Assembly (NCBI GenBank): GCA_035266845.1
Contig: DATFMP010000001.1
Span: forward strand, 1-64,000
Source of the DNA: DATFMP01 sp035266845
Lineage (GTDB): Bacteria; SAR324; JACQKK01
DNA: 64,000 nucleotides
Direction of reading: 5' to 3'
Shown here one piece after another: positions 22,048-31,600 of this stretch. Positions within the stretch are counted from its first letter, which is position 1; each line of letters begins with the position of its first letter. The position numbers and the translations under genes are program-made. A model generated the notes under the pieces. That model did no database searches and was not told the DNA's origin. It saw only the letters and a program-made list of their open reading frames with translations.

Positions 22048-23646
22048 CTAGAAGCTCCACTTGAGCTCGAAGAAGGCGCGGTCGTTGTTTCGCGCGGCGG
22101 CGAGGATGAAGTTGTCGCCCTGGCCGGGCGTGTAGATCAGCACGCCACCCGTGAGGTTCAGCGCGCTGGCCAGCTCATAGGTGAGCTGATAGCGCTGCAA
22201 GGTGCCCTGCTCGGCCTTCGCACCGTAGGCGGTCAGTACCCCGACGGCCGTGAGTTTGTCGTGCAGGAACGTGCCCTGGTAGGTCAGCACGTACTGGTTC
22301 ACGTCCTCCGCCTGGAAGTCCGGGTACTGATCCAGTGCCGGGACGTGATCCAGCAGGTGCCGGTCCGACGCCTCCAGGCCCAGCGTGGTATCGCGGAAGC
22401 CGGAGTATTCCACGCCCACCATGCCATCCGTGCGGGCGAAGGTGCGATCGGGCACGTTGGCGAAGCGCAGCCCGCGGAACTGGGCCAGCTCCGCCTTGAG
22501 CAGCCAGTTGCCCAGGGCCACGTTGCCGGCCGTGCCGGCCATGTGTACGCGCGCATGGCGCTGCACGGGCTGCAGGCCGTTGAGCAGGTTGTTGTCCGCG
22601 TCGGCCAGGTAGGGATCGGGATTGAAGACGTCCGCCCAGTAGAACGCCAGGTCCCAGCCGCTGAAGATGCCGCTGAGGGAGGCGGCCCATTCCGTGTTGC
22701 CGTCGCCGTTGGTGGGCTTGTCCTCCGGCGGCAGCGAGGGGTACGGAAAGTAGTCGCTGCCGGGCACGGGGTTCTTGTTGAAGCGGATCTCGGGAATGGC
22801 AATGCCCGTCAGGCTCCAGGGGCCGGTATAGTAGCTCACCTTGGCCATGGTGACCGGTAGGCGCAGGTCCTCCAGGCTGGTCAGGCCGGGCTCGCGCATG
22901 TCCAGCGGATTGAGCACGTCGGTCACGCGGATGTAGTCCGACTTGCCCCACACCACGATCTGGCGGCCCACCTTGATGTCCAGCGAAGGCACCGGTGTGC
23001 CCCGCACCCAGGCCTCGCGGATCTCACCTTCCTGTTGGTAGGCGTCCAGCACCTGCTGCGTGTAGTGCGCCTCCCCGCGCAGTTGGTAGACGAAGTCGCG
23101 GAAGGCCTGGCCGCTCACGAAGGCCTTCCAGTTCGGCCCCATCTCCAGCGAGAACTCCAACTCCAGGGTGGTGCGCAGCTTGGAGAGCCCGCGCCAGTCC
23201 GTCTGGCCCGGTGGGATTGGTGGGGGCGCGTCGTGGGCGTAGGCATAGGCGCCATCCAGCCGGGCGAAGCCGGCCAGCGACCAGATGCGCTCGGCGGGCG
23301 GGGTCTCCGCCTCGGACTGCGCGCCGCTTGGCACCGAGAAGTCCTGCGAGAAGCCGCCTTCCAGGCCGGCTCCGCCTTGACCGGGCGTCGTAGGTGAGCT
23401 CCGGCCCGGCAGCGGCGCGTCAAAGCCGGACTGCACGTCGCCGGGCGGGGGGGGCGCAGCGTTGCTCTGGGCGAAGGCGGGCGGTGCCAGCACAGGCAGC
23501 AGGCCCAGCGCCATCCCCAACAGCAGCGGCCGGATGCGGCTCAGCGACCGTGCGCCGCTTCGCCCCGCAGCACCGGCAGCGTGGAACTCGCGCGAGCCAC
23601 CAATCGTCCCTCGGCGTCCATTCGGCCAGGAAGGCTGTGCCCCCAT
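22048..23646 (-). CDS. DUF1302-type outer-membrane barrel protein
   Basis: A 532-residue exported protein that ends in an aromatic residue (FELKWSF), as outer-membrane barrels do. A signal peptide is visible around residues 35-60 (RIRPLLLGMALGLLPVLAPPAFAQ), so the start is uncertain: the ATG at 23646 leaves a long n-region and has no well-placed ribosome-binding site, and translation may start closer to the hydrophobic core. After a Pro-rich linker come alternating amphipathic strands and the DUF1302 hallmark KVGRQIVVWGKSDYIRVTD with VLNPLDMREPG. DUF1302 proteins accompany MMPL/RND exporters and LolA-like proteins in many proteobacteria, exactly the set found upstream here. Probable role: outer-membrane receiver or channel of that route, which is inference. 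Confidence 0.75.
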   Translation of the reverse strand: MGAQPSWPNGRRGTIGGSREFHAAGAAGRSGARSLSRIRPLLLGMALGLLPVLAPPAFAQSNAAPPPPGDVQSGFDAPLPGRSSPTTPGQGGAGLEGGFSQDFSVPSGAQSEAETPPAERIWSLAGFARLDGAYAYAHDAPPPIPPGQTDWRGLSKLRTTLELEFSLEMGPNWKAFVSGQAFRDFVYQLRGEAHYTQQVLDAYQQEGEIREAWVRGTPVPSLDIKVGRQIVVWGKSDYIRVTDVLNPLDMREPGLTSLEDLRLPVTMAKVSYYTGPWSLTGIAIPEIRFNKNPVPGSDYFPYPSLPPEDKPTNGDGNTEWAASLSGIFSGWDLAFYWADVFNPDPYLADADNNLLNGLQPVQRHARVHMAGTAGNVALGNWLLKAELAQFRGLRFANVPDRTFARTDGMVGVEYSGFRDTTLGLEASDRHLLDHVPALDQYPDFQAEDVNQYVLTYQGTFLHDKLTAVGVLTAYGAKAEQGTLQRYQLTYELASALNLTGGVLIYTPGQGDNFILAAARNNDRAFFELKWSF

Positions 23647-23810
23647 CCCTCTACCCGAGAGCAGGGCCCCGGGCACCCTATTGGGGGGCGAAACCGCGCC
23701 GGACTTGGGCAGGGCTGGTAGTGGGGGTGCGGGGGCCCTCGCTCCCCACATCGAATCGCTTGTGCCATTCAAGCGGCCGAGCAGCTTGACGACTCGTTCC
23801 CGCACGGAAC

Positions 23811-24254
23811 CTAGCGCGCGGCGCCAATGGCCTGCTGGAGGTCGGCCAGCAGCCGCTCCAGCCGCGCGCCGCCCAGGTGTTCCGCCACGCGGGCCTGGGC
23901 CGCCTGCCAGTAGGGGTAGGCCGCGCGCAGGGCCGCCCGGCCCTCGTCCGTCACGTGCACCTCGCGCTCGCGCCGGTCCGAGCCCGGCACGATGCGCACC
24001 CAGCCCTTGCGGGCCAGTGGCGCCAGGTTGCGCGTCAGCGTGGTGCGGTCGGTCAGCGTGGCCTCGCCCAGGCGCGTCAGCGTCACCGGCCCCAGCCGCC
24101 GTGCGGTGGCCAGGATCGAGAACTGCGTGACGCGTAGCCCGGCCGGGCGCATCGTCTCGTCGTAGAACTGCGTGACCGCCCGCGACGCCATGCGCAGGTT
24201 TGCGCACACGCACGGATCGGCCACCGCTGCCTTGGGCTTGCGTGGGGCGGACAT
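23811..24254 (-). CDS. MarR-family transcriptional regulator
   Basis: A 147-residue winged-helix repressor. The pattern is typical: an N-terminal dimerisation helix, RVTQFSILATARRLGP, the recognition region LGEATLTDRTTLTRNLAPLARKGW, the wing with GSDRREREVHVTDEGR, and a C-terminal helix. The ATG at 24254 is chosen because the predicted promoter places the transcription start at or one base before it, so the message would be leaderless. A perfect 12-bp palindrome covers the -10 box, suggesting autorepression. It lies between the RND/LolA-like genes and the outer-membrane gene, all on the minus strand, so it probably controls the latter. Confidence 0.87.
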   Translation of the reverse strand: MSAPRKPKAAVADPCVCANLRMASRAVTQFYDETMRPAGLRVTQFSILATARRLGPVTLTRLGEATLTDRTTLTRNLAPLARKGWVRIVPGSDRREREVHVTDEGRAALRAAYPYWQAAQARVAEHLGGARLERLLADLQQAIGAAR

Positions 24255-24261
24255 GCGGAAG

Positions 24262-24290
24262 AGTGTAGCTACACGCAATGGGGGCGTCAA
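24262..24290 (-). promoter_or_regulatory. leaderless promoter of marR with overlapping 12-bp palindrome
   Basis: On the minus strand TTGACG (24285-24290) and TACACT (24262-24267) are exactly 17 nt apart. The expected start site near 24255 coincides with the ATG. The perfect palindrome GTGTAGCTACAC (24263-24274) overlaps the -10 and is the likely MarR operator. Confidence 0.6.
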
Positions 24291-24383
24291 CCGACCCGTG
24301 GGGCAGTGGGAACGGCGCTCCGTGCCCCGCCCGACGGCGGCAGGCGGGGGTGCGGACGGTCAGGCGAGGGGTGCGGGTCGTGC

Positions 24384-25244
24384 TCATAGCCCCTTCTCCA
24401 ACTCCCGGACGGTGAAGAGCTGCGGTGAGAGCTTCTGGTTGAAGCGCACGTTGTTGAACTGCAACACGGTGGCGTGCGTCGTGGCCTGACCCTCCTGGGT
24501 CACCATCTGCATCTCGGTGGGGATCCAGATGCCGTCGATCCGCTCCAGCTTGTTCACCTTCATGAACTTCACGCGCGAGCTCTGGTAAACCCAGCGGATG
24601 CCGCGGATGACGACGTAGTTGTCCTGGCGCACCCACAGCATGGACTTCTCGTAGCCGATGTCGTCCTTCACCTTGTCCGTACGGGGCACGGCCTGGATCT
24701 GCCAGGTCTTGTGACCCTCCACGTCCTCTTCCTTCACCAGGGTGAAGTCGAAGTCGTCCAGGTCGGGCTTCGTCATGTCCGAGTAGTTGAAGTCCGAGCC
24801 CATGAAGCTGCCGCTCTTGTCCGAGGAGGCGATGCGCTTGGACTTGCGCAGCGCGGGCAGGTAGAGCCACTGGTCGTCGTCCTTGCCGGGAGCGGCATAG
24901 TCGTAGGTGAGAAACCCAGTGCCCTTCACGTCCGCGGGGGCCAGGAAGAACATGATGGTGTAGGTGTCCTCGCCCTTGTCCTTGCGGAAGGTCTTCAGAT
25001 CGCGCTCGCGGCGGTGGCCGCGATTGTCGATGAGCACCATCTTGACGTCGGCGGTCTCGTTGTCGCCGTCGTCACGGTTGTTGACCTTCTGCATGATCTC
25101 GCGGGCCTTGGCATCGTCCGCCCGGGCCGCCCCGGGCCAGGCGGCGGCCAGCAGCAGCACGGCGAGGGTCAGCGCCATCAGGGCGCTCAGCGCGGGAAAG
25201 CCCCGCGGCCGGGGGCGATGGGAACTGCGGATGTCGCTTCGCAT
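24384..25244 (-). CDS. LolA-like periplasmic lipoprotein/lipid carrier (RND-associated)
   Basis: A 286-residue secreted protein. A basic n-region and hydrophobic core with an AARA cleavage site around residue 42 form the signal peptide. The mature part has the LolA-like fold signature of outer-membrane lipoprotein-sorting proteins: QWLYLPALRKSKRI with SGSFMGSDFNYSDM, and a later MLWVRQDNYVVIR strand. In this family the protein is thought to carry lipids or lipoproteins across the periplasm. It lies 46 nt downstream of the RND exporter on the same strand and probably accepts cargo from it. The start at 25244 (MRSDIR) fits a standard signal peptide. Confidence 0.82.
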   Translation of the reverse strand: MRSDIRSSHRPRPRGFPALSALMALTLAVLLLAAAWPGAARADDAKAREIMQKVNNRDDGDNETADVKMVLIDNRGHRRERDLKTFRKDKGEDTYTIMFFLAPADVKGTGFLTYDYAAPGKDDDQWLYLPALRKSKRIASSDKSGSFMGSDFNYSDMTKPDLDDFDFTLVKEEDVEGHKTWQIQAVPRTDKVKDDIGYEKSMLWVRQDNYVVIRGIRWVYQSSRVKFMKVNKLERIDGIWIPTEMQMVTQEGQATTHATVLQFNNVRFNQKLSPQLFTVRELEKGL

Positions 25245-25290
25245 GGTTGTCAGCTCCGTGATGGGGTGGGCGCGGCGCGGGGGCCGCGCG

Positions 25291-27765
25291 TCATTCGATG
25301 GTGGCCGGGGCTGGGGGCGCGGCGGTGGCCGGGGCCTTGCGCGCCGTCAGCACCAGGATGGCCGGGGACAACAGCATGTCCGCCGCGAGGGCCACGACCA
25401 GGGTCAGCCCGGTGAGCAGGCCGAAGTAGAACAGGTTGTTCAGGGTGGCGAACATGAACAGCCAGAACCCGACGACCAGCACCATGGTGGTGAAGAGCAT
25501 CGCCCGCCCGGAGGTGAGCAGGGTCTCGTGGACGGCATAGGCGGCGTCGCCCGTCTCCTCATAGTAGCGCAGGAAGTGGTGGAAGAAGTGGATCGTGTCG
25601 TCCACCGCCAGGCCCAGCGCGATGCTGCCGATCAGCAGCGTGAAGGCATCCAACGGGATGTTCATCCAGCCCATGAAGCCCAGCGTGATTCCGATGGGCA
25701 ACAGGTTGGGCACCATGCTCAGCAGGCCCAGCCGCAGGCGTCCGATGAGCAGGATCATCAGGATCGTGATGACGATGATGGCGGCGGTGTAGCTCTCCAC
25801 CATGCTGCGCATGAGGGCAAAGACGGATTCGGTGAAAAGCCGGATCAGCCCGGTTACCGTGACGTGGGCCGAGACCTGCGTCGAATTGCCGAACAGCTCA
25901 CTGCCCTTGGCCTGCAGGTCGCTCACGTAGTGCACATAAGCCGCGGCATCGTCCCAGGGGGATTTGATCGTCACCCGTGCGATGCGGAACTGGCTGTCCA
26001 CCAGGCGCTGCAGATCGTCGCTGCCGCTGTTCTCGAACAGCAGCAGCTCCTGGGCGATCAGGTCCCGGTCCTGCGGCAGGGTGTAGTAGGCCTCCTGGTT
26101 CTCGTGCAGGGCGCGGTTGATCTCCTTCACCACGTCCACGACGGAGTTCGTTTTTCCAACGAAGCGCTGGCCCTGGGCGTTGGTGTAATCCTCGGCGTAG
26201 CGCTCCAGGGCCTGGATGCGGTTCAGCACGGCCGGATCGTACAGGCCGTTCTCGTGGCCCGTGTCGATCATCATCTCGACAGAGATGGAGCCCTTCAGCT
26301 CGTGGTCGATCAGGTCCGTGGCCTGCCGGATGTCGCTGGACTTGGGAAACCACTTCAGCGTGTTGTGCGAGAAGCGCAGCCAGGGCAGCCCAGTCATGGC
26401 CAGGGCCGAGACCAGCACGCTGACCACCACGACCAGCCGGGCGCGTCGTGTGGCGAAGTTTCCCAGCCCCATCAGGAAGCGATCGGCCAGGGGGCTGCCT
26501 TCCTGCGAGGAGAAGCGCGGGTGGCGGCGGATGGGCAGCAGCGCCAGCAGGGCCGGCACGAGCACCAGGGTCAGCACCAGCGAGATCATCACGCCCAGGG
26601 CCGCGTACACGCCGAGGTCGGCCACCGATGCCAGCGTGGCCGTGATGAACGACAGCAGGCCGGCCGCCGTGGTGAGGCTGGTCATCACGATGGGCAGACC
26701 GGAATGGGCCAGGGCGTCCACCAGCGCCTGCCGCTTGTCCCCGCCCCGCTCGTAGTTGCGGTAGAACATCGCCAGCAGGTGCACCACGGCGCCTACCCCG
26801 ACAGCCAGCAGGAACGAGGGCAGAATCATCAGCGGCAGCTTGAACGCCACACCCAGCGTAGCCATGGCGCCCACGGTGGCCACCACGCTCAGCACCACCA
26901 CCAGCAGCGGCAGCGCCACGCCGGAGATACGGCGGAACAGCACACCCAGGAACACCCCGATGGCCAGCACGGCCAAGGCCATGAAGCGCGCCATGTTCGA
27001 TTGCATGGCCCGCTTCAGGAAGTCGGTGACCACAGGCGAGCCGGTGAGGTGAATGGGAAAGTCCGGCCCGTTGTACTGGGCCACGACCCGCTCCACGGCC
27101 CGCACGATCTGCGAGTTCTCCTTGTCCGTGAGCGGCTTGCGCTTGGCGGCTACTGCCGGTGTGCCCGTGCCGGGCGCCAGCGAGATGTCGCCGAAGCCGG
27201 CGCTCACATCCGCTTTGGCCCCCTCGTCGCTGAAGGCCTGCGTCTCGATGAGCACGGTGGTGAAGCGGCCATCCTCCGAGATGAACAGGTTGGGGTACAG
27301 GTGCGAGGACAGCACGCGCTGCTTCAGCGCCGCCATGGCCTGCGGCGTCTGGGGGATGTCCTTGACGAGGTCCTCGACCACCAGCCGGTCGCCCTCCCCG
27401 CGCGTGTCGCGCACGTTGATGAGGCTGGTGACGTCCTTCAGGTGCGGCACCTGGGTCTGCAGCGCGTGGGTGAAGTCGCGCAGCTTGGCCAGGAAGGCCT
27501 TGTCGAACACCTTCGGCGGATTGACCGCCGCAATGAGGAACTCGTCGCGCCCGAACAGCTCGCGGAAGCGGTTGTATTCGATGAGCGCCGGATCGTCCTT
27601 GCGGAAGAACGATTCGGTCGAGGTGTCGTAGGTGATGTAGCGGAGTTGCGAGACCAGCGCCGCCAGCGCAACGAACACGATCAGCAGCGTCTTGATGCGG
27701 TGGCGGTACACCGTGCGGGCGAATGCGGCGAAGCCGGATTCGATGCGGGCCTTGAACGTCGCCAT
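25291..27765 (-). CDS. RND/MMPL-family exporter (HAE3 type)
   Basis: An 824-residue inner-membrane pump of the RND superfamily. Two halves are visible, each with one helix, a large periplasmic domain and five helices; the motif GLAVDDTIHFFHHF in the second half is the RND helix-4 acidic pair. The first helix (HRIKTLLIVFVALAALVSQLRY) follows a short N-terminal segment. Members of this subgroup move lipids, hopanoids or other hydrophobic compounds with the proton gradient. It is transcribed with the TetR gene 115 nt upstream and the LolA-like gene 46 nt downstream. AGAGGA lies about 11 nt before the ATG at 27765. The substrate cannot be read from sequence. Confidence 0.88.
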   Translation of the reverse strand: MATFKARIESGFAAFARTVYRHRIKTLLIVFVALAALVSQLRYITYDTSTESFFRKDDPALIEYNRFRELFGRDEFLIAAVNPPKVFDKAFLAKLRDFTHALQTQVPHLKDVTSLINVRDTRGEGDRLVVEDLVKDIPQTPQAMAALKQRVLSSHLYPNLFISEDGRFTTVLIETQAFSDEGAKADVSAGFGDISLAPGTGTPAVAAKRKPLTDKENSQIVRAVERVVAQYNGPDFPIHLTGSPVVTDFLKRAMQSNMARFMALAVLAIGVFLGVLFRRISGVALPLLVVVLSVVATVGAMATLGVAFKLPLMILPSFLLAVGVGAVVHLLAMFYRNYERGGDKRQALVDALAHSGLPIVMTSLTTAAGLLSFITATLASVADLGVYAALGVMISLVLTLVLVPALLALLPIRRHPRFSSQEGSPLADRFLMGLGNFATRRARLVVVVSVLVSALAMTGLPWLRFSHNTLKWFPKSSDIRQATDLIDHELKGSISVEMMIDTGHENGLYDPAVLNRIQALERYAEDYTNAQGQRFVGKTNSVVDVVKEINRALHENQEAYYTLPQDRDLIAQELLLFENSGSDDLQRLVDSQFRIARVTIKSPWDDAAAYVHYVSDLQAKGSELFGNSTQVSAHVTVTGLIRLFTESVFALMRSMVESYTAAIIVITILMILLIGRLRLGLLSMVPNLLPIGITLGFMGWMNIPLDAFTLLIGSIALGLAVDDTIHFFHHFLRYYEETGDAAYAVHETLLTSGRAMLFTTMVLVVGFWLFMFATLNNLFYFGLLTGLTLVVALAADMLLSPAILVLTARKAPATAAPPAPATIE

Positions 27766-27880
27766 GGCGATGCGGTTCCTCTTTTCGGTATCGGTTGCGG
27801 GTGCGCCTCGCTGGCGCAGTTCCGTTTTGGTTTCAGCCTCAGTTTCGCCTCGTCTGGGCCACAGGTTGGTCACGGAGACG

Positions 27881-28441
27881 TCACGGCTTGCCGGCGTCGG
27901 AGTGTCCAGTGCGCCCGGCATGGGCGTGCGCGGGACTTGCCGACTGGGCGGTCAGCAGCTCCAGCAGCCGCTCGGCCGCCGGCTGCACGTCCAGGTCGGG
28001 GTCCAGCCCCGAGTGGATGACCAGTCCGAAGAATGTGGCGAAGGCCAGCGTGGCGCTCGTCTCGTCAGGCAGGCCCAACTGCCGCCGCAGCACTTTGCGG
28101 TTGAGCCGGAACTGCTCGCGCAGGCTCTCGGCCACGGCCGGATGGCTGCGCGACATGCTCAGGAACTCCAGGGCCAGCCGCATGCGCTGCGGATGCCGCA
28201 GCAGCTCGGGCAGGAAGAATCCGTCCAGGAAGCGCGGGGTGGCCTCCAGCGTGGCGTGCATGGCCTCCACTTCGCGCTGGATCACGGCCTGCCACAGGCC
28301 CTCCTTGGAGCCGAAGTAGTGGTGCACCAGGCCGTGGTTCACGCCGGCCCGCTCGGCGATCGCCTTCACCGAGCAGGCCTGGTGGCCGTGCTCCAGCAGG
28401 CAGTCGCGCGCTGCATCCATCAGCCGCTCCCGTGTCGTCAT
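27881..28441 (-). CDS. TetR-family transcriptional regulator
   Basis: A 186-residue repressor. The N-terminal helix-turn-helix is standard: RERLMDAARDCLLEHG, then SVKAIAERAGVNHGLVHHYFGSKEGLW. The rest is an all-helical ligand domain. The ATG at 28441 is chosen because a perfect GGAGGA lies 8 nt upstream, although an upstream ATG at 28474 is in frame. A 26-bp palindrome overlapping its own promoter and a divergent one lies at 28477-28502 and is almost certainly its operator. It heads the RND/LolA-like genes, so it should repress that exporter until a lipophilic ligand binds. Confidence 0.9.
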   Translation of the reverse strand: MTTRERLMDAARDCLLEHGHQACSVKAIAERAGVNHGLVHHYFGSKEGLWQAVIQREVEAMHATLEATPRFLDGFFLPELLRHPQRMRLALEFLSMSRSHPAVAESLREQFRLNRKVLRRQLGLPDETSATLAFATFFGLVIHSGLDPDLDVQPAAERLLELLTAQSASPAHAHAGRTGHSDAGKP

Positions 28442-28473
28442 CGTTGCGGTCCTCCAACGTTGTGCTGCATTCA

Positions 28474-28502
28474 TTGGTATTAGTTAGTCAACTAACTAAT
28501 AC
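28474..28502 (+). promoter_or_regulatory. possible promoter of the eight-PAS kinase
   Basis: TTGGTA (28474-28479) and TAATAC (28497-28502) are 17 nt apart on the + strand. The leader to the ATG at 28667 would be about 157 nt. The whole element is covered by the TetR palindrome, so the kinase would be in the same regulon. Confidence 0.45.
28477..28502. promoter_or_regulatory. 26-bp TetR-type palindromic operator
   Basis: Two perfect 12-nt arms, GTATTAGTTAGT and ACTAACTAATAC, are separated by CA. The AT-rich sequence is conspicuous against its GC-rich surroundings and lies directly upstream of the tetR gene. Confidence 0.8.
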
Positions 28503-28510
28503 GTTGTCAA
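28481..28510 (-). promoter_or_regulatory. promoter of tetR and the RND genes
   Basis: On the minus strand a perfect -35 TTGACA (28505-28510) is followed after 18 nt by TAACTA (28481-28486). The predicted start near 28474 gives a 33-nt leader to the tetR ATG. The operator overlaps the -10 and spacer. Confidence 0.5.
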
Positions 28511-28666
28511 GAGGAAAGTGCTTTGGCCCATCCAAGGGCCTTCAGGCGTTCCATTCATGGACGGGTGGGGCCCCGTCTAGTACAGATGGAGTACGGAACC
28601 AGCGCGCACCGCAGGGAGCGCGGAGTATAGCCGCGCGCGAACGATTTCCCAACCGGCAGGTGCCCA

Positions 28667-31600
28667 ATGGAATATCCCGTTCCCGGTCCGATTTCGCCGA
28701 CCCTACCCTACGCAGCGCTGCTGGCCGGATCGCTGCAAGGCGTGCTGATCGCCGGCGAGGGCAGGGTGGTGCTGGCCAACGAGCCGGCGGCCGCGCTGTT
28801 CGGTGCGGCGGGGCCCGCGGCGCTGCAGGGCCGCCCGTTGACACGGCTGCTGGGCACCGAGGGCGTGCAGCGGCTTGAGGCCGCCCGCCAGGGGAGTTCC
28901 CGCGGCAAACCGGCGCGCTGTACCCTGCGCGTGCAGTCCCCGCTGGGCCGTGCCCTGAGCCTGGAAGTCGCGGCGCTGCCCGTGCCCTGGGAGGGCGGCG
29001 AGGCTGTGCAACTCACCTTCCTGGACCGCACGGAGTTGGAGGCAGCCCGCACGGCGCTCGCCGAACGCGATGCGGCTTTCCGGGACATCATCGAAGGCTC
29101 CCTACAGGGCATCTACGTCCACGCTGACCATCGCTTCCTGTTCGTGAACCAAGCCTTCGCGGACATCTTCGGCTATGCCGATCCGGATGAACTGTTGGCG
29201 ATGGGCGACGTGCTGCAAGTGTATGCTCCCAGCGAGCGAGAGCGCCTGACCGGCTACTACCACGAGCGCATCGGCGGTGGCGCCCCACCGGTGCGCTACG
29301 AGTTCCAGGGCTTGCGCAAGGACGGCCGCCCCATCTGGCTGGAGAACCTGGTGCGGCGCGTCACTTGGCAGGGCCAGGAAGCGAATCTGGTCACCGTGGT
29401 GGACATCAGCGAGACCAAGCGTGTCGTGGAGGAACTGCGGGCCAGCGAGGAGAAGTACCGCGACGTGGTCGAGGGCTCCATGCAGGGCATTCTGGTGCAG
29501 CGCCAGTCGCGGGCGCTGTTCGCGAACCAAGCCTTCGCGGAAACCTTCGGCTACGAGACCCCCGAGCAGATCCTGGCGCTGGACAGCCTGCTGGAGCTGG
29601 TGGCCGAAGACGACCGGGACATGATGGTGCGCAATGCCCGTGCCCGCATGCACGGCGAGCCGGCGCCGGACCATTATGTGGGCCACGGGCGCCGGCGGGA
29701 CGGCAGCGATGCGTGGCTGGATACCACTGTGCGCGTGGTGAACTGGGAGGGCACCAAGGCGCTGCAGGTGGCCGTAATCGACGTGACCGAACGCGTGCGT
29801 GCGGAACGGGAACTGGAGGCCCAGCGCCGCCTGCTGCGGGCCGTCTTGGATACCATCCCGCACTCGGTCTACGTGAAGGACCGCGATCTTCGCTACCAGA
29901 TGGCCAACCGGGCTTTTGGAACCTATTTCGGCCTCTCACCGGATGAAGTCGTGGGGCGCTGCCTGGACGAGATCGGAACCGACGATCCAGAGGCCATGGC
30001 CCGCGTGCGAGCCATGGACGCGGCAATCTTCGAGACGGGCCAGCCTCAGGAGTTGTACGACGTCGCCGTGCGGCTGACCGACGGGCGCGTGGCCCGGCGG
30101 CACCTTATCAAGTATCCCCTATGCGATGAGCGCGGCGCGGTGGTCTCCGTGGTGGGCATCACGGAAGATATCAGCGAGCGCGTGGCGGCCGAGGAGCGGG
30201 TGCGCGCCAACGAGCGCCTCATGCGCATGGTGTTCGACCGCCTACCCTTCCGTGTGTTCGTGAAGGACCTCGAAGGGCGCTATCAGCTCGTCAATACCGC
30301 GTTCGCGGACTTTCATCGGCTTACACCCGAGGAGATCGTGGGGCGCACTGCGGAAGAGCTGCCGATGGGCTCTCCCAATGACCTGGCGATCTTCCGGGAA
30401 ACCGACCGCCAGGTGTTGGAGAGCGGACAGCCGCTGGACGTGCAGGAGCAGTCCCTGACGCCCGTGAACGGGACCCCCCGCGTGAACCACATGCAGAAGC
30501 TGCCCCTGCGCGACGACTCCGGCGTGATCGTGGGCGTGGTGGGTCTCAGCGAGGACATCACCGAGCGCATCGAATCTCAGGAGGCGCTGCGGGCCAGCCA
30601 GCGGCTGCTGCACACCGTGGTGGATACGATCCCCCACGCCATCTTCGTCAAGGGCGTGGACGGGCGTTTCCAGATGGTCAACCGCGCCTATGCGGAGTTC
30701 TACAGCCTGACGCCGGACCACTTCGTGGGCATGCACCACAACGATCTTCCGCAACGGGTGGAGCCGAGCGAGGAGATCTACGACGAGACGGACCGTGAGT
30801 TGCTCGCGACCGGCAACCTGGTGGAGATCCCCGAGGTCGTGCTGATCCGGCCGGGTCGCCCGTCCTGCATCCGCAGCGTCATCAAGATGCCGCTGCGCGA
30901 TGGCGCGGGGCGCATCGTGGGAATCGTGGGTGTCTCGGAGGACATCACCGAGCGCCGCCGCGCCGACGAGGCGCTGCGCAGCAGCCAGCGCCTGCTGCGC
31001 GCCGTGATCGATACTATCCCGCTGGGAATCTACGTGAAGGACCAGGAGTGCCGCTATCAGGTGGCCAACGAGGCCACGGGGCGCCACTACGGACGTCCCG
31101 TGGAGGATGTGCTGGGCCACACCCTGCGCGAGCTTGAGCCGGTGTGGACGCCCGCCCTGGCCCAGATGGATGCGGCCGATCGGGAGGTGCTGCGCACGGG
31201 CAGGCCCTTCGACCTGCCCGACCTTCCCGCGCCGGACGAGCAGGGACGTGAGCGCATCTGGCACATTTTCAAGATTCCTATGCTGGATGAGCAGGGGCGC
31301 ACCACCGGCGTGGTGGGCGTCTCGGAAGACATCACCGAGCGCAAGCGCGTGGAGGAAGAGCTGCGCTCCAACCGCATGCTGCTGCAGACCGTGTTCAACC
31401 TGCTGCCGCTGTGGGTGTTCGTGAAAGACAGCCAACGCCGCTTCCTGATGGTCAACCGTCAGATGGCGGAGGACTACGCGGTGCACCCCGAGGTGGGGCG
31501 GGGCGAGCTGATCGATCTGGGTGCGACGATTACGGAGGAAGAGAAGTCCGTGATCTACCAGCTGGATCAGCGCGTGCTGGACACCGGTGAGTTGGTCGAG

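Noticed and set aside
23647..24870. An upstream extension of the outer-membrane protein gene through marR and beyond
   Set aside because: The extension runs through the marR gene and LolA-like gene in another frame; the signal peptide near 23.5 kb marks the true beginning.
24964..28020. A very long + strand open frame (over 1000 codons) rich in His, Gln, Gly and Arg
   Set aside because: It runs antisense to the RND exporter and the LolA-like gene, both of which show clear family motifs. Such His/Gln-rich antisense frames are a by-product of GC-rich codon use.
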